A DNA stretch of 64,000 nucleotides from CAIZQW01 sp942493055. GTDB taxonomy: Bacteria; Verrucomicrobiota; Kiritimatiellia; RFP12; UBA1067. Positions 34,763-44,217 of the stretch are shown here, piece by piece. Position 1 is the stretch's first letter, and each line of letters begins with the position of its first letter. The stretch covers positions 620,001-684,000 of the forward strand of contig OW818680.1 of NCBI GenBank assembly GCA_942493055.1, written 5' to 3'. The notes under the pieces are model-generated. The model did not search any database and had not been told where the DNA came from. It worked only from the letters and a program-made list of their open reading frames with translations. Both the position numbers and the translations under genes were made by a program.

Positions 34763-37399
34763 ATGAAACTCATAACCACGATAGGAGCCTTGCTCTTCGC
34801 TACAGGAGTAGCGCATGCACAAACGGAGATCAACTGGGCTGAGTTTTTAAAAAGAAGCGATCCGATCTGGACTTCCTTGCCACAGAAATTTGACCATGGT
34901 GCCTTTGCAGGGAATGGGCTGATCGGAACGACCCTCTTTCAGCAAGGGCCGTCAACCCTCCGCTTTGCAATGGGACGATCCGATGTGACCGAGCACCGCC
35001 GAGATAATACGCGTCTCTTGCTGGGCGGTCTTCACCTGAACCTCGCGGGAGCAATCAAAGCCGGCACATTAAGAACCGTTCTGTGCGATGCTGAAATCCA
35101 AGGGAGCGTAGAGACGGATAAAGGAGGAGTCTCGTTTCGAGCACTGGTCCATGCAAAAGAACCTGTACTGTTGGTCGAAGCCTCTACAAAGGGCGAGGAG
35201 AAGATTGAGTGGGTCTTCAAACACCAGACCAACCTTTTTTCGAATGCACGTTATGCCTTCCCGGAGGATATTCCTCATCCGGCAGCGACTTCAGGAAAAG
35301 CAGGCGATATCGAGTGGTGTGAGCAGAAGCGCGCCAGCGGAGGTGCTTTCACCGTAGCATGGATCTCCGATGCGTGTGATCCTTCACCCGTGCAACTCCA
35401 GCGCATCTTTCTGACCATCGCGGACACCTTCCCAACGGACGAGTCAAAGAAGATAGCCTTTGAAACCCTCAAGCAAGTCTCAGCGATGCCCATCGAGGAC
35501 TTCATCAAGACACACCGCGCCTGGTGGCGGGCTTATTATCCGCAAAGCTTTGTTTCCGTTCCTGACGCACAGATTGAAGGCTTTTACTGGAACCAGATCT
35601 ATAAGCTGGCCTCTGCCATGCGCGCCGACGGCCCCGTGATGGATTTGCAAGGCCCCTGGAACCGCGAGACCGGCTGGGCGCGCATCTGGCTCAACCTGAA
35701 CATCCAGATCGCCTACTCCCCTGTCTATGCGGCCAACCGCTTGGAACTGGGGGAATCCTATTTGAACTTTATAGATAACAAACGGTCTAACTTTGTCATG
35801 AACGCCAAGGAGCTCTACAACATTGATGATGGCGCGACAACAGCGCACACGACCTGCTATGAGGGGTTGATCGGAAGCGGCCAGGCAAAAAAGAGCTGGC
35901 CGCGCTTTACCAACCCAGGAGACTTTGTCTGGACCCTTCATCTGTATTATCAGCACTACCGCTTCTCCATGGATGAACAGCTCATCACCGACAGAGAGAA
36001 GCACGCCTTCTATGATCTGCTCAAGGGCGCCATCCGCTGTTACAAAAACATGCTGACGACAGGCCCAGATGGAAAACTCCACCTGCCTGTCCAGCACTCG
36101 CCTGAATACGGCGAAGCCCCTGACAACAACTATAACCTCTCCTTGCTGCGCTGGGGCTGCACCACGCTGCTTAAGCTCAATCAGCGTTATAAACTCAATG
36201 ACCCGCAAGCGGCAGAGTGGGAACAGACGTTGAAAGGCTTGACCCCTTATCCCACGGATGAAAACGGCTTTATGGTCGGCGCGGGCGTCCCCTTCAAGCA
36301 CTCCCATCGTCACTGGTCTCACATGCTGATGGTCTGGCCTTTGCATCAGCTCTCCTGCGAACAACCGGAGAATAAAGAGGTTGTCGAGAAGACGTTGATG
36401 CACTGGCTGACCGTTGAAAATGGCAAGCAGGTGTTCGGCTGGTCTGCCGCAGCGGCATCGCACCTCTATGCAACCATGGGCGATGGTGAGAACGCCCTCA
36501 AGCAACTGCGTTCGCATCACAACAACAAGCGTTTTGTCATGCCCAACACCCAGTACATTGAAGGCAGCCCTGTGTATGAGTGTTCGCTGGTCGCAGCCTC
36601 CGCGTTGCAATACATGATGCTCCAAAGCTGGGGCAACACCATCCGCATCTTCCCTGGTATGCCTGCCGAATGGAAGAGCGCCTCATACGATAATCTCAGG
36701 GCTGAAGGCGCTTTCCTCGTCAGCGCCATCAGAAATGAGGGCAAAACATCTTGGGTCAAAATTCATAGCCTCGCGGGCGAGCCCTGCCGCATCAAACCAC
36801 ACTTCTCCGGCACATTCACCTGTGACCAGCCAGCAAAACTGAAAGACCGTGGCAATGGGCTGTATGAACTTTCCCTGAAAAAACACGAAAGTGTCATACT
36901 CTACCAAGGAGATGTTCAGCAAACAATCACGCCCTGTGATTTAGGGGAGCAGAAGCAGAATTTCTGGGGCCTTAAAGAGAGTAGCGATGCACTCGGTGTT
37001 CCCGTACTCAACCTGAAGGGGTCGCTATCGCTTGGCAAGCCAGCCACGGCTTCATCCAGTTTTTCAGAAAAATATGATGCGAATAAGGGAACAGACGGCA
37101 AAGCCGAAACACGCTGGAGCGTGGCAGGCGGCAAGAAGACCGGATGGATTGAAACTGATTTGCAATCTGAAATCTCCTTCGCGCGTGTTGACCTCTATGA
37201 ATTTGAACAACGGATTTCATCTTTTTCGCTTGAAGTTAAAGACGGCGAAACATGGAAGACCATTACCAAAGGAGAGATGATTGGCGCGCAACGCACACTC
37301 ACCTTCCCTGCCGTTAAGGCGCGTTACGTCCGCTTCAACATCCTGGACGCTTATAATGGAGCCCCCTCCCTCTACGAATTCCATGTCTTTGAAAAATAA
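34763..37399 (+). CDS. exported GH95-like alpha/alpha-barrel glycoside hydrolase with C-terminal discoidin domain
   Basis: About 878 residues from the ATG at 34763, where a signal peptide (MKLITTIGALLFATGVAHAQ) begins after an AAAGGA ribosome binding site. The N-terminal beta domain includes FAGNGLIGTTLF and FAMGRSDVTEHR. The central barrel has PGDFVWTLHLYYQHYRFSMDEQ and HLPVQHSPEYGEAPDNNYNLSLLRWG, which resembles GH95 alpha-fucosidase/galactosidase proteins. The C-terminus (about 755-878) is an F5/8 (CBM32-like) domain: LGKPATASSSFSEKYDANKGTDGKAETRW. The family match is moderate and the substrate is unknown; cleavage of fucose- or galactose-containing glycans is plausible. Confidence 0.7.
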   Translation: MKLITTIGALLFATGVAHAQTEINWAEFLKRSDPIWTSLPQKFDHGAFAGNGLIGTTLFQQGPSTLRFAMGRSDVTEHRRDNTRLLLGGLHLNLAGAIKAGTLRTVLCDAEIQGSVETDKGGVSFRALVHAKEPVLLVEASTKGEEKIEWVFKHQTNLFSNARYAFPEDIPHPAATSGKAGDIEWCEQKRASGGAFTVAWISDACDPSPVQLQRIFLTIADTFPTDESKKIAFETLKQVSAMPIEDFIKTHRAWWRAYYPQSFVSVPDAQIEGFYWNQIYKLASAMRADGPVMDLQGPWNRETGWARIWLNLNIQIAYSPVYAANRLELGESYLNFIDNKRSNFVMNAKELYNIDDGATTAHTTCYEGLIGSGQAKKSWPRFTNPGDFVWTLHLYYQHYRFSMDEQLITDREKHAFYDLLKGAIRCYKNMLTTGPDGKLHLPVQHSPEYGEAPDNNYNLSLLRWGCTTLLKLNQRYKLNDPQAAEWEQTLKGLTPYPTDENGFMVGAGVPFKHSHRHWSHMLMVWPLHQLSCEQPENKEVVEKTLMHWLTVENGKQVFGWSAAAASHLYATMGDGENALKQLRSHHNNKRFVMPNTQYIEGSPVYECSLVAASALQYMMLQSWGNTIRIFPGMPAEWKSASYDNLRAEGAFLVSAIRNEGKTSWVKIHSLAGEPCRIKPHFSGTFTCDQPAKLKDRGNGLYELSLKKHESVILYQGDVQQTITPCDLGEQKQNFWGLKESSDALGVPVLNLKGSLSLGKPATASSSFSEKYDANKGTDGKAETRWSVAGGKKTGWIETDLQSEISFARVDLYEFEQRISSFSLEVKDGETWKTITKGEMIGAQRTLTFPAVKARYVRFNILDAYNGAPSLYEFHVFEK

Positions 37400-37457
37400 C
37401 GTGAATTTACAGTCAATATGTGTCATAGTATTGCACATTAAAAAGGGGACACCTGTT

Positions 37458-38264
37458 ATGAATAAAATGAAGAGTTTTGGATGTTTCGCGGTGCTGATGT
37501 TCGGCACCAGTTGTTTTGCCCAAGGAACCAATGTCACAAAATCAACCTGGAATGGTTTCGTGCGCGAGGACTTCAAATTGAATGGCGCGAGTTGCACGGT
37601 TGTGATACCCGCTGAAGCAGCCAATGGAAAGCCCTGGATTTGGCGTCCGGAATTTTTCGGCCATGAACCGCAATCCGATATCGCCTTGCTAAAAAAGGGC
37701 TTTTATGCGGTTTATATCAACATGAACAACAGCTTCGGTTGTCCCAAGGCACTTGAGCAGATGGATGCGTTTTATGACCATCTGCGGTCGACCTATCAGG
37801 TCAACGAGAAGTGTACCTTGTCCGGCTTCAGCCGTGGCGGACTCTATTCCCTGAACTGGGCAGCGCGTCGTCCCGAGCGTGTGGCCTGTATCTACCTGGA
37901 CAACGCCGTCTGCGATTTCAAGAGCTGGCCGGGCGGCAAGGGCAAGGGAAAAGGATCAAAGGGGGACTGGGCAAAGCTCATCAAGGATTATGGCTTCGCC
38001 GATGAACAGGCCGCACTAGATTACAAGCTCAACCCCATTGACAATCTCAAGCCCATCGCTGAAAAGAAGATTCCCATCCTTGCACTCTGTGGCGATGCGG
38101 ACAAGGTCGTACCGTACGAGGAAAACTTTAAAATTGTGAAAGAGCGCTATCAAGCCCTCAACGGCCCCTTCAAAGAGATCATGAAGCCAGGATGCGACCA
38201 TCATCCCCACAGCTTGAAAGATCCGACCCCCATCGTCGAGTTCGTCTTGAAGGCGTATCAATAG
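37458..38264 (+). CDS. exported alpha/beta hydrolase
   Basis: 268 residues from the ATG at 37458, after a GGGGA ribosome binding site, with a signal peptide (about 1-21). The nucleophile elbow reads LSGFSRGGLYSLNWA (GxSxG), the acid is probably in ALCGDADKVVPYEEN, and the His in CDHHPHSL. It is probably a periplasmic esterase or acyl-hydrolase of glycan side groups, given its neighbours. The substrate is unknown. Confidence 0.8.
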   Translation: MNKMKSFGCFAVLMFGTSCFAQGTNVTKSTWNGFVREDFKLNGASCTVVIPAEAANGKPWIWRPEFFGHEPQSDIALLKKGFYAVYINMNNSFGCPKALEQMDAFYDHLRSTYQVNEKCTLSGFSRGGLYSLNWAARRPERVACIYLDNAVCDFKSWPGGKGKGKGSKGDWAKLIKDYGFADEQAALDYKLNPIDNLKPIAEKKIPILALCGDADKVVPYEENFKIVKERYQALNGPFKEIMKPGCDHHPHSLKDPTPIVEFVLKAYQ

Positions 38265-38268
38265 CCCC

Positions 38269-39150
38269 ATGCGTATCGGATATGCCTGTTTAACCGCTGA
38301 TGTGGAAGGGACAACGATCCGGACATGCCGTCTCGACTCTGCTACGCATGAACCCATGGCATCACTCGTCAGCCAGAACCTCGACGCACTCAACCGCATC
38401 TTGGATTACAACCTCGCGAACCATATCCGCATGTTTCGCATCAGTTCCGACATCATCCCCTTCGGCTCCAACAAAGCCGTAAGCTTTCCTTGGCAATCCC
38501 TCTTCGCAAAAGAGCTACAGGCACTGGGGAAAAAAGCGAAACAGTGTGACATCCGACTCTCCATGCATCCGGGGCAATACACGGTCTTAAACTCCCTTCA
38601 TGCACACGTTGTTGAAAATGCCATCCGCGACCTCGCGTATCACTGCGACTTTCTCGATGCCATGGGCATGAATGCCACGAACAAAATCATCTTGCACATC
38701 GGTGGCATTTATGGCGACAAGCCAGCGGCGATTGAGCGCTTCAAGAGCAATTACGTCGCGTTAGAGGAACGGATCAAGGCGCGGCTCATCATTGAGAACG
38801 ACGACAAATGTTATGCGGCTGATGAGGTATTAGCCATCGGCAAAGAGATTAAGATTCCCGTTGTCTTTGACAATTTGCACCATGCAATCAACCCCTCCTC
38901 CAAATCACAACCGATTAAGGAATGGATAGCTGCCTGTGCCAAGACCTGGCGCAAAAAAGACGGGACGCAAAAGATCCACTACTCCCAACAGGCCCAATGC
39001 AAACGCGCAGGTTCACATTCCGAAACCATCGACCTCCCCACCTTCCTGCGCTTCTACAAGACCCTCCCGACCACAGATCTCGACATCATGCTTGAAGTCA
39101 AAGACAAGAATGTCTCCGCTCTGAAGTGCATCCAGGCGATTGAGCGGTAA
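38269..39150 (+). CDS. uvsE: UV damage endonuclease
   Basis: 293 residues. It begins 4 bp after the hydrolase stop. Motifs of the UvdE/UvsE family: RIGYACLTADVEG, MFRISSDIIPFGS, RLSMHPGQYTVLNS, NKIILHIGGIYGDK, RLIIENDDKCYAADE, VFDNLHHAINP, MLEVKDKNVSALK. The His, Glu and Asp residues of the metal-binding TIM barrel are present. It nicks DNA next to UV photoproducts. It is followed by a hairpin terminator. Confidence 0.94.
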   Translation: MRIGYACLTADVEGTTIRTCRLDSATHEPMASLVSQNLDALNRILDYNLANHIRMFRISSDIIPFGSNKAVSFPWQSLFAKELQALGKKAKQCDIRLSMHPGQYTVLNSLHAHVVENAIRDLAYHCDFLDAMGMNATNKIILHIGGIYGDKPAAIERFKSNYVALEERIKARLIIENDDKCYAADEVLAIGKEIKIPVVFDNLHHAINPSSKSQPIKEWIAACAKTWRKKDGTQKIHYSQQAQCKRAGSHSETIDLPTFLRFYKTLPTTDLDIMLEVKDKNVSALKCIQAIER

Positions 39151-39161
39151 CAGGGAACCTT

Positions 39162-39186
39162 CATGCGACCACACAGTGGTCGCATG
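39162..39186 (+). terminator. hairpin after uvsE
   Basis: catgcgaccac (39162-39172) and gtggtcgcatg (39176-39186) form an 11-bp perfect stem with a 3-base loop. No long U-tract follows, so it may be a weak terminator. Confidence 0.5.
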
Positions 39187-39210
39187 GTGTGTTTAAAAGG
39201 GCCGCCGTGA

Positions 39211-39275
39211 CAGGCAGCCTCGCCCTTCGTTTTACAGCGGCTTCGCAAGCTGGAGGGCGAGACTGCGGCGAGCCG
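39211..39275. repeat. REP2-family hairpin, copy 2
   Basis: ctcgccct / agggcgag inner stem, with an inner cagc/gctg hairpin. Its right half matches copy 1 at 23483-23553 closely, with the same order of motifs. Confidence 0.7.
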
Positions 39276-39295
39276 AAACCTACAGCACAAAGCAT

Positions 39296-39310
39296 TGTCT
39301 GTCCCTTTGT
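39296..39310. repeat. solo copy of the transposase-flanking motif
   Basis: tgtctgtccctttgt matches the repeats flanking the transposase gene at 56037-57059, 16 kb away. Confidence 0.6.
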
Positions 39311-39379
39311 GGCATTAAAACGCTGAAAAAAGAAAAGAGAGCGTTGACCGATTGACAGGGTGACCGGGTGACTGATTGA

Positions 39380-40564
39380 TCAATGTTTTGAGACTTGTTT
39401 CCGATCAACCAGCACAAAGACCATCATCAGGAGCGCCGCAATGAAGGCCATGCACGCGCCGAAATAAAACGGCGCATTGGAGTTGACCTTATCATACAGG
39501 AGCCCAGCGATCAGGCTCGCGGGCAGCAAGGTGACGCCCAGCACCGAGTGATAGATGCCATATCCGGTTCCTCTCAAATCCTTGCTGACAATATCAGAGA
39601 CCATGGCTTTCTGGCTGCTGTCAGTCAGCGCGCTATAGAGTCCATACAGTAAGAATAAGAAGAAGAACACATTGATACTGTTGTACCTGCCAAACAAGAA
39701 ATAGACAAGGGCATAAACCAAGAAGCCCGCAATGATCAATTTTTCACGTCCGACCTTATCCGAGAGCTTGCCAATCGGAACAGCCAGCACAACGGAGACC
39801 ATATTGAAGATCATATAGACAAAGGGAATGTAGGATTTGTTGATCCCGGTCTCCGCAGTCTTCACTAGCAATAGCGCATCGGCTGAATTTCCGAGTGTAA
39901 AGACAAAGATGACCGCCAGGAAGAAATAGAACTTCTTCGGCAACTGCTTGAGATGGAAAGCCGGCTTCTCCTCTTTCTTCGCTGACTTCGCCTCCTTGAT
40001 AAAGAGGACAATCGTGGCAACCCCGAGAAGCGCCGGAATCGTGGCTAGAATAAAAATGGTTTTGTAGCTCAACGGGAAAAGATAGAGCAATACAAAGGCA
40101 GCCAAAGGACCAAAGATCGCTCCGCTGTTGTCCATCGCCTTATGGAATCCAAAGCTGCGTCCAGCCTCCTCCTTCGGAACCGAGGCGCTCACCAAGCTGT
40201 CTCGTGGAGCCGCGCGTAATCCCTTTCCGATGCGCTCAAGAAAACGAAAGATCAAGATCTGCAGCGGCACCGTAGCAAAAGCATACAACGGGGTGATCAA
40301 GGCGGTAAAGCCATACCCAACAATCATGAAGGGCTTGTTCTTACCGATCTTGTCGCTCCAATAGCCTGAAAACGCTTTAAATAGTGACGCCGTACTCTCG
40401 GCGATTCCTTCGATCATGGCGATGGAGGTCTTTGACGCCCCGATGGAGAGCAGGAACAACGGCATCACGCTATACACCATCTTGGTCGATGTATCCGTGA
40501 AAAAACTGGTCAGTCCAGTAAAAAACACATTCCGTTCCAGCCCAAATATTTTAGCGCTTTTCAT
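39380..40564 (-). CDS. MFS transporter
   Basis: 394 residues and about 12 transmembrane helices. Motifs: FFTDTSTKMVYSVMPLFLLSIGASKT at the first helices, SGYWSDKIGKNKPFMIVGYG loop, FLERIGKGLRAAPRDSLV after helix 4, and a central Lys/Glu-rich loop (KEAKSAKKEEKP). It resembles the MFS family often seen as generic exporters or sugar transporters. The substrate cannot be told. Downstream of the PIN/Phd pair on the same strand, 9 bp away. Confidence 0.82.
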   Translation of the reverse strand: MKSAKIFGLERNVFFTGLTSFFTDTSTKMVYSVMPLFLLSIGASKTSIAMIEGIAESTASLFKAFSGYWSDKIGKNKPFMIVGYGFTALITPLYAFATVPLQILIFRFLERIGKGLRAAPRDSLVSASVPKEEAGRSFGFHKAMDNSGAIFGPLAAFVLLYLFPLSYKTIFILATIPALLGVATIVLFIKEAKSAKKEEKPAFHLKQLPKKFYFFLAVIFVFTLGNSADALLLVKTAETGINKSYIPFVYMIFNMVSVVLAVPIGKLSDKVGREKLIIAGFLVYALVYFLFGRYNSINVFFFLFLLYGLYSALTDSSQKAMVSDIVSKDLRGTGYGIYHSVLGVTLLPASLIAGLLYDKVNSNAPFYFGACMAFIAALLMMVFVLVDRKQVSKH

Positions 40565-40573
40565 ACTGTTTAC

Positions 40574-41011
40574 TTAAGCCGGGAGTACTTCCAATCCAGC
40601 TTTAGTCGCAAGATTTCGTTGGCGCAAATCAAACGTATAAAATGTTTTAATCTTGAGTGTATTAGCAATAGCCACATGCAGAATATCAGAAGCCCTGCAA
40701 CCCAATTGAGGCGTATGCGTCCGACTCAGAGTTTCAGCTAATGCATATGCCTCAGTCCAAGCAACAGCCTTTTCTGACAGTACTCCTGTTTGAATGTCTT
40801 CTTCAATCAATGAAAGCACGGCACGACTTTGACTCGCACTCATTTCACCCCGGAAAACTGCTAGACGCAGTGCGTTACGTAATTCATGCTGCTGTAAAAG
40901 AGTAAAAGCGATAGACATTTTTAATGTCAATCCTGTAGCCTGCGCTTTAGCACTATTGGCATCATGCGTATAGAGCGAGAACAAAAAACTCGTGTCGGCG
41001 TACACTACCAT
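40574..41011 (-). CDS. PIN-domain toxin
   Basis: 145 residues. PIN acidic motifs are visible: VVYADTSFLFSLYTHD (D5), QQHELRNALRLA, and ASDILHVAIANTLKIKTFYTFDLRQRNLA. It overlaps the antitoxin gene by 7 bp. Likely Mg-dependent RNase toxin, neutralised by the Phd-like protein encoded upstream. Confidence 0.85.
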   Translation of the reverse strand: MVVYADTSFLFSLYTHDANSAKAQATGLTLKMSIAFTLLQQHELRNALRLAVFRGEMSASQSRAVLSLIEEDIQTGVLSEKAVAWTEAYALAETLSRTHTPQLGCRASDILHVAIANTLKIKTFYTFDLRQRNLATKAGLEVLPA

Positions 41012-41256
41012 TTGGACTGTTCCCTTTCATCCAGCACGCTGTTGCTGATGGCCTTCTTCTGATCCCCAAAGATGGCTCTAGCACGTGAAGCAAAGTCCGG
41101 CATCTTCACCCTCTTCTCCACCTCCTGCCGAGAGATCGGGCAGATTTTTGCGACAGGCAACGTACGGTTCAGGATGATAACTTCCTGCCCCATTCCAACC
41201 CATGCCAAGACCGATGAAAAATCATGCCTGACTTGCCGTATATTAGCTGTTTTCAT
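41005..41256 (-). CDS. Phd/YefM-type antitoxin
   Basis: 83 residues from the ATG at 41256, chosen because the Phd signature starts there: MKTANIRQVRHDFSSVLAWVGMGQEVIILNRTLPVAKICPI. The longer frame would cross the operator repeats. The N-terminal Phd fold binds DNA and the Lys/Arg-rich tail binds the toxin. Toxin and antitoxin overlap by 7 bp. Confidence 0.85.
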   Translation of the reverse strand: MKTANIRQVRHDFSSVLAWVGMGQEVIILNRTLPVAKICPISRQEVEKRVKMPDFASRARAIFGDQKKAISNSVLDEREQSKW

Positions 41257-41277
41257 GTGACACATTATGTGACACAT
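41255..41277. promoter_or_regulatory. double operator of the Phd/PIN pair
   Basis: atgtgacacat occurs twice (41255-41265 and 41267-41277), 12 bp apart, and each copy is palindromic except for its centre. The first overlaps the start codon, as expected of an autorepressing antitoxin. Confidence 0.6.
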
Positions 41278-41346
41278 TGATGACTTTGTCAATTCCAAAC
41301 GTGGCAAATACACGCAAAGGGATTAAATGACCACATTAAACCTTAA

Positions 41347-44193
41347 TCAATAAATTCTCACTTCGAAAATACGCGCAGAGGGATCGCCATGCGTAGCCTG
41401 AACCTGCACTCGGATCTTCTGCGTATCAACAGGCGTAAAGGTATGCACGCAATGACGCTGGAAATTATCCTTCACTGTCGCCAGCGACTTCCATCCCCCT
41501 GCCCCATCACTGCACAGCACCTCGTAATCCTTCACGCAGCGCGGCGAAAGCGGGCCGCCCGGCCACCTCATCGCAAAATCCGTATCGAAGGTCACCTGTA
41601 CTGTCCGAATCGTTGTTGTCTTCCCTAAATCGAGCTCGATCCATTGGGGCAAGGGCTGTGACGCATCTGAACACCAGAAATGATTCGTTGTCCCCAGCAT
41701 ACGCGACACCCCATCGATCACATGTTCAGGAGCCACGTCGATCGCATATTTCCGTGCAGGCACCGTATACATTGAATAGTATTGACTGGGGAGACAGGTC
41801 CACGGCGCTTTGGCCGTGCCTCCATAACCGCGGACTGCTCCATTCGGCGCTTCAGAAATCAGCATCCAATGAACACCCTTGATGGGCTCGAAGCGTACAG
41901 CAACATGGGGGGATACCACATTTGTTTTAAAACTGAACGTCACCCACTGCTCGCCGGGTTTCACTTTCGCAGTGGCTGAGGTCAGCGTTGCAAGGTCCGC
42001 CATCTTCTGCGTGTCCGCTGTACCGCAAAGATACGCATTCACGTCCACAGGGGTTGTTAACGCAGAGAAGAGCTTCACCTGGACGCTTTCCACACGATTA
42101 TCCAAGCCTATGGGAAGCGAAGCGACACGCGGGATGAGCAGTTCATGCATCCGCTCATCACGTGATCTTCTTGTATCCACTTTGTAATTCGACTTATCAA
42201 AGCTTGTATAGCCAGCCGTGCTGGAGGCCGTCACTTTGGCGTGACGCGCCAAATCCGCAGGGTCTTCATTGACCAGTCCAGGAATGTATTGGTCATCTTT
42301 CAGCAGCGTCTGCTGTAACTCCTTGAGATGCTTCTCATAGATACCCCGGGGTGTTGTTTTATAGCGCAGGCACATGGAGGCAGCAGTACCCGCTGCTTGA
42401 CCAAACGTAGCCAAGGTGCTCTCGACGCGAACCGTCCCTAGCGCCACATGGGTCACGCTCACATTGCGCCCTGCGAAGAGCAGGTTCTCAATGTTTTTTG
42501 AATAGAGGCTCCGATACGGGAAGCCATAGAGCTGGGTCTTTGCATCGTAATTATAAGGCCCCTCTTTCCCGGAATAAATGCCTTTCGGATGATGGATATC
42601 CAAGGACCAGCCACCGTATGAGATGCGATCCGGCAGCAGCGGCTCGGTCTGCGCATCCATCTGATTAAAGACATAGTCCCCGATGAGGCGCCGCCCCTCG
42701 CGCTTTGCATTCCAGATGGGCACGTGGGTCAACTCGTACAGGGCGGATTCTTCCTTGTCCGTCCGACGGTTCTTTAAAAAGTCCCAATAGGCGAAGACGA
42801 TTCTGATCAACTCATCCCGCGCAAATTCCGGGTCATTCAAATCATCAATGACACCCTCGTGCTCCAGCCACCAGTTTCCGCTGTTCGGCGATTTGATGGT
42901 CCGTCCAAAATCTTCAGGCCCTGGTAGCTTCGCTATCCAAGGCGGTGGCGTAAAGGGCACTGCAGCCTCACGCTTGGGCGCATAAAAGAACATCCCATGC
43001 GGACCGAAGATGCAGCCGCTCATGGTCACCGTGTCCGGCTTGTCCGCAGCCAGCGGCTCGCCTGTCTGGTCGCGACTCTCACGTCCCCAGCGATACTCCG
43101 CACCAGCATAGAAGCCCACCCAGCCATCGCCTGTGCAATCCAGGAAGAACTGCCCCTTGATACGGCTCGCACTGCCCAGCAAGGTGTTGACCATGCGCAC
43201 AGCGGCAATATGCGAGGGATCTTTCATCTCGACGCCATCCACGCGCTCATTCAACAGGACCGTGAGATTTTTTTCTGCGTCCATCAAGTCTGCAAACGAA
43301 TCACTCAACATCCGGTGATGCTTCTGATTCATAATCCGGAAGGCCTCTTCAATGATGCCGCCCTCTCGCATATTCCGCTTATGCGAGGAGGCCCCCTGCG
43401 ATCCAACGCCCATTTCTATGCTGGCATTGCCGCCCAGCACAGGCCTGTCCTGGATCAGCACTGTCTTAGCACCCTTGCGTGCTGAGGCAATGGCAGCGCA
43501 ACACCCTGCCGTACCCCCGCCGACCACCACGACATCGTATTCGCCAACATCTTTGGGCGTCAGGGAAGCGCCTGTCAAACGAGCGCGTTCCTGAGTCAAT
43601 GCCTTGGCCTCTCGCGGCGGCACATAATTCAAATCCGTGGTCAGGATGAGCGCATCGCATCGGCCATACTGTCCGGTCATATCCTTAAGCGTCAAGGTTG
43701 CACGTCCGGACGGCAAATCAAATTCACCGCCGTTTTCCCAGAGCCAGGCCCGTTCAGGCGCTGTACCAAACAGATGACTCGATGCGCGATCATTGATGAC
43801 GACCTTAAACGTACCGGGTGTGTGTTCCACATTCCAATTCATGGCACGCACCCACAGCCGATATTTTCCTGGCTTGGGGATTTCGGCAGAAGAGACCGCG
43901 TCTTCCACGGGTTTGCAGACTCCTGCGGCAATCAAATAAGCTGACCCCATGAAGGCGACATACTGCGTGTCGATCCACCAGCCGCCATAATTCGCAAAGT
44001 CCTCAGCTTCAATCCAGAGGAACCCTGGCACGACCTCTTTGGCTTCACGCGCAGGCTTTCGAAAATCTTCTAAGGCCTTGCTTGCTCGGGTGGTGATCCG
44101 TCCTTCATGGGATTTTGGAACGATTGAGGCAGTGGCACTCCAGAAGGAGCAACCGAGTGCGCATACGAAAAGAGCCAACATGATTTTCTTCAT
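41347..44193 (-). CDS. exported FAD-dependent oxidoreductase with discoidin-like C-terminus
   Basis: About 948 residues from the ATG at 44193, chosen because GGAGAA lies 6 bp upstream. It has a signal peptide (about 1-23) and an N-terminal beta-rich module (LWIEAEDFANYGGWWIDTQ..., about 40-185). The FAD-binding domain starts with GEYDVVVVGGGTAGCCAAIASARKGAKTVLIQ (GxGxxG-type), with GGNASIEMGVG and LDCTGDGWVGFYAGAEYRWGRE motifs. The C-terminal F5/8-like domain holds WSCD/WIELDLGKTTTIRTVQV-type sequence. This PF12831-like family is common in PVC bacteria, with function unknown. Downstream of the DUF4832 gene, likely the same operon. Confidence 0.8.
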   Translation of the reverse strand: MKKIMLALFVCALGCSFWSATASIVPKSHEGRITTRASKALEDFRKPAREAKEVVPGFLWIEAEDFANYGGWWIDTQYVAFMGSAYLIAAGVCKPVEDAVSSAEIPKPGKYRLWVRAMNWNVEHTPGTFKVVINDRASSHLFGTAPERAWLWENGGEFDLPSGRATLTLKDMTGQYGRCDALILTTDLNYVPPREAKALTQERARLTGASLTPKDVGEYDVVVVGGGTAGCCAAIASARKGAKTVLIQDRPVLGGNASIEMGVGSQGASSHKRNMREGGIIEEAFRIMNQKHHRMLSDSFADLMDAEKNLTVLLNERVDGVEMKDPSHIAAVRMVNTLLGSASRIKGQFFLDCTGDGWVGFYAGAEYRWGRESRDQTGEPLAADKPDTVTMSGCIFGPHGMFFYAPKREAAVPFTPPPWIAKLPGPEDFGRTIKSPNSGNWWLEHEGVIDDLNDPEFARDELIRIVFAYWDFLKNRRTDKEESALYELTHVPIWNAKREGRRLIGDYVFNQMDAQTEPLLPDRISYGGWSLDIHHPKGIYSGKEGPYNYDAKTQLYGFPYRSLYSKNIENLLFAGRNVSVTHVALGTVRVESTLATFGQAAGTAASMCLRYKTTPRGIYEKHLKELQQTLLKDDQYIPGLVNEDPADLARHAKVTASSTAGYTSFDKSNYKVDTRRSRDERMHELLIPRVASLPIGLDNRVESVQVKLFSALTTPVDVNAYLCGTADTQKMADLATLTSATAKVKPGEQWVTFSFKTNVVSPHVAVRFEPIKGVHWMLISEAPNGAVRGYGGTAKAPWTCLPSQYYSMYTVPARKYAIDVAPEHVIDGVSRMLGTTNHFWCSDASQPLPQWIELDLGKTTTIRTVQVTFDTDFAMRWPGGPLSPRCVKDYEVLCSDGAGGWKSLATVKDNFQRHCVHTFTPVDTQKIRVQVQATHGDPSARIFEVRIY

Positions 44194-44217
44194 AGCGTTC
44201 TCCATTTAGAAATTCTT

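Noticed and set aside
35480..36625. 381-residue frame antisense to the GH95-like gene
   Set aside because: The plus-strand protein has a signal peptide, a ribosome binding site and family motifs; the antisense frame has none.
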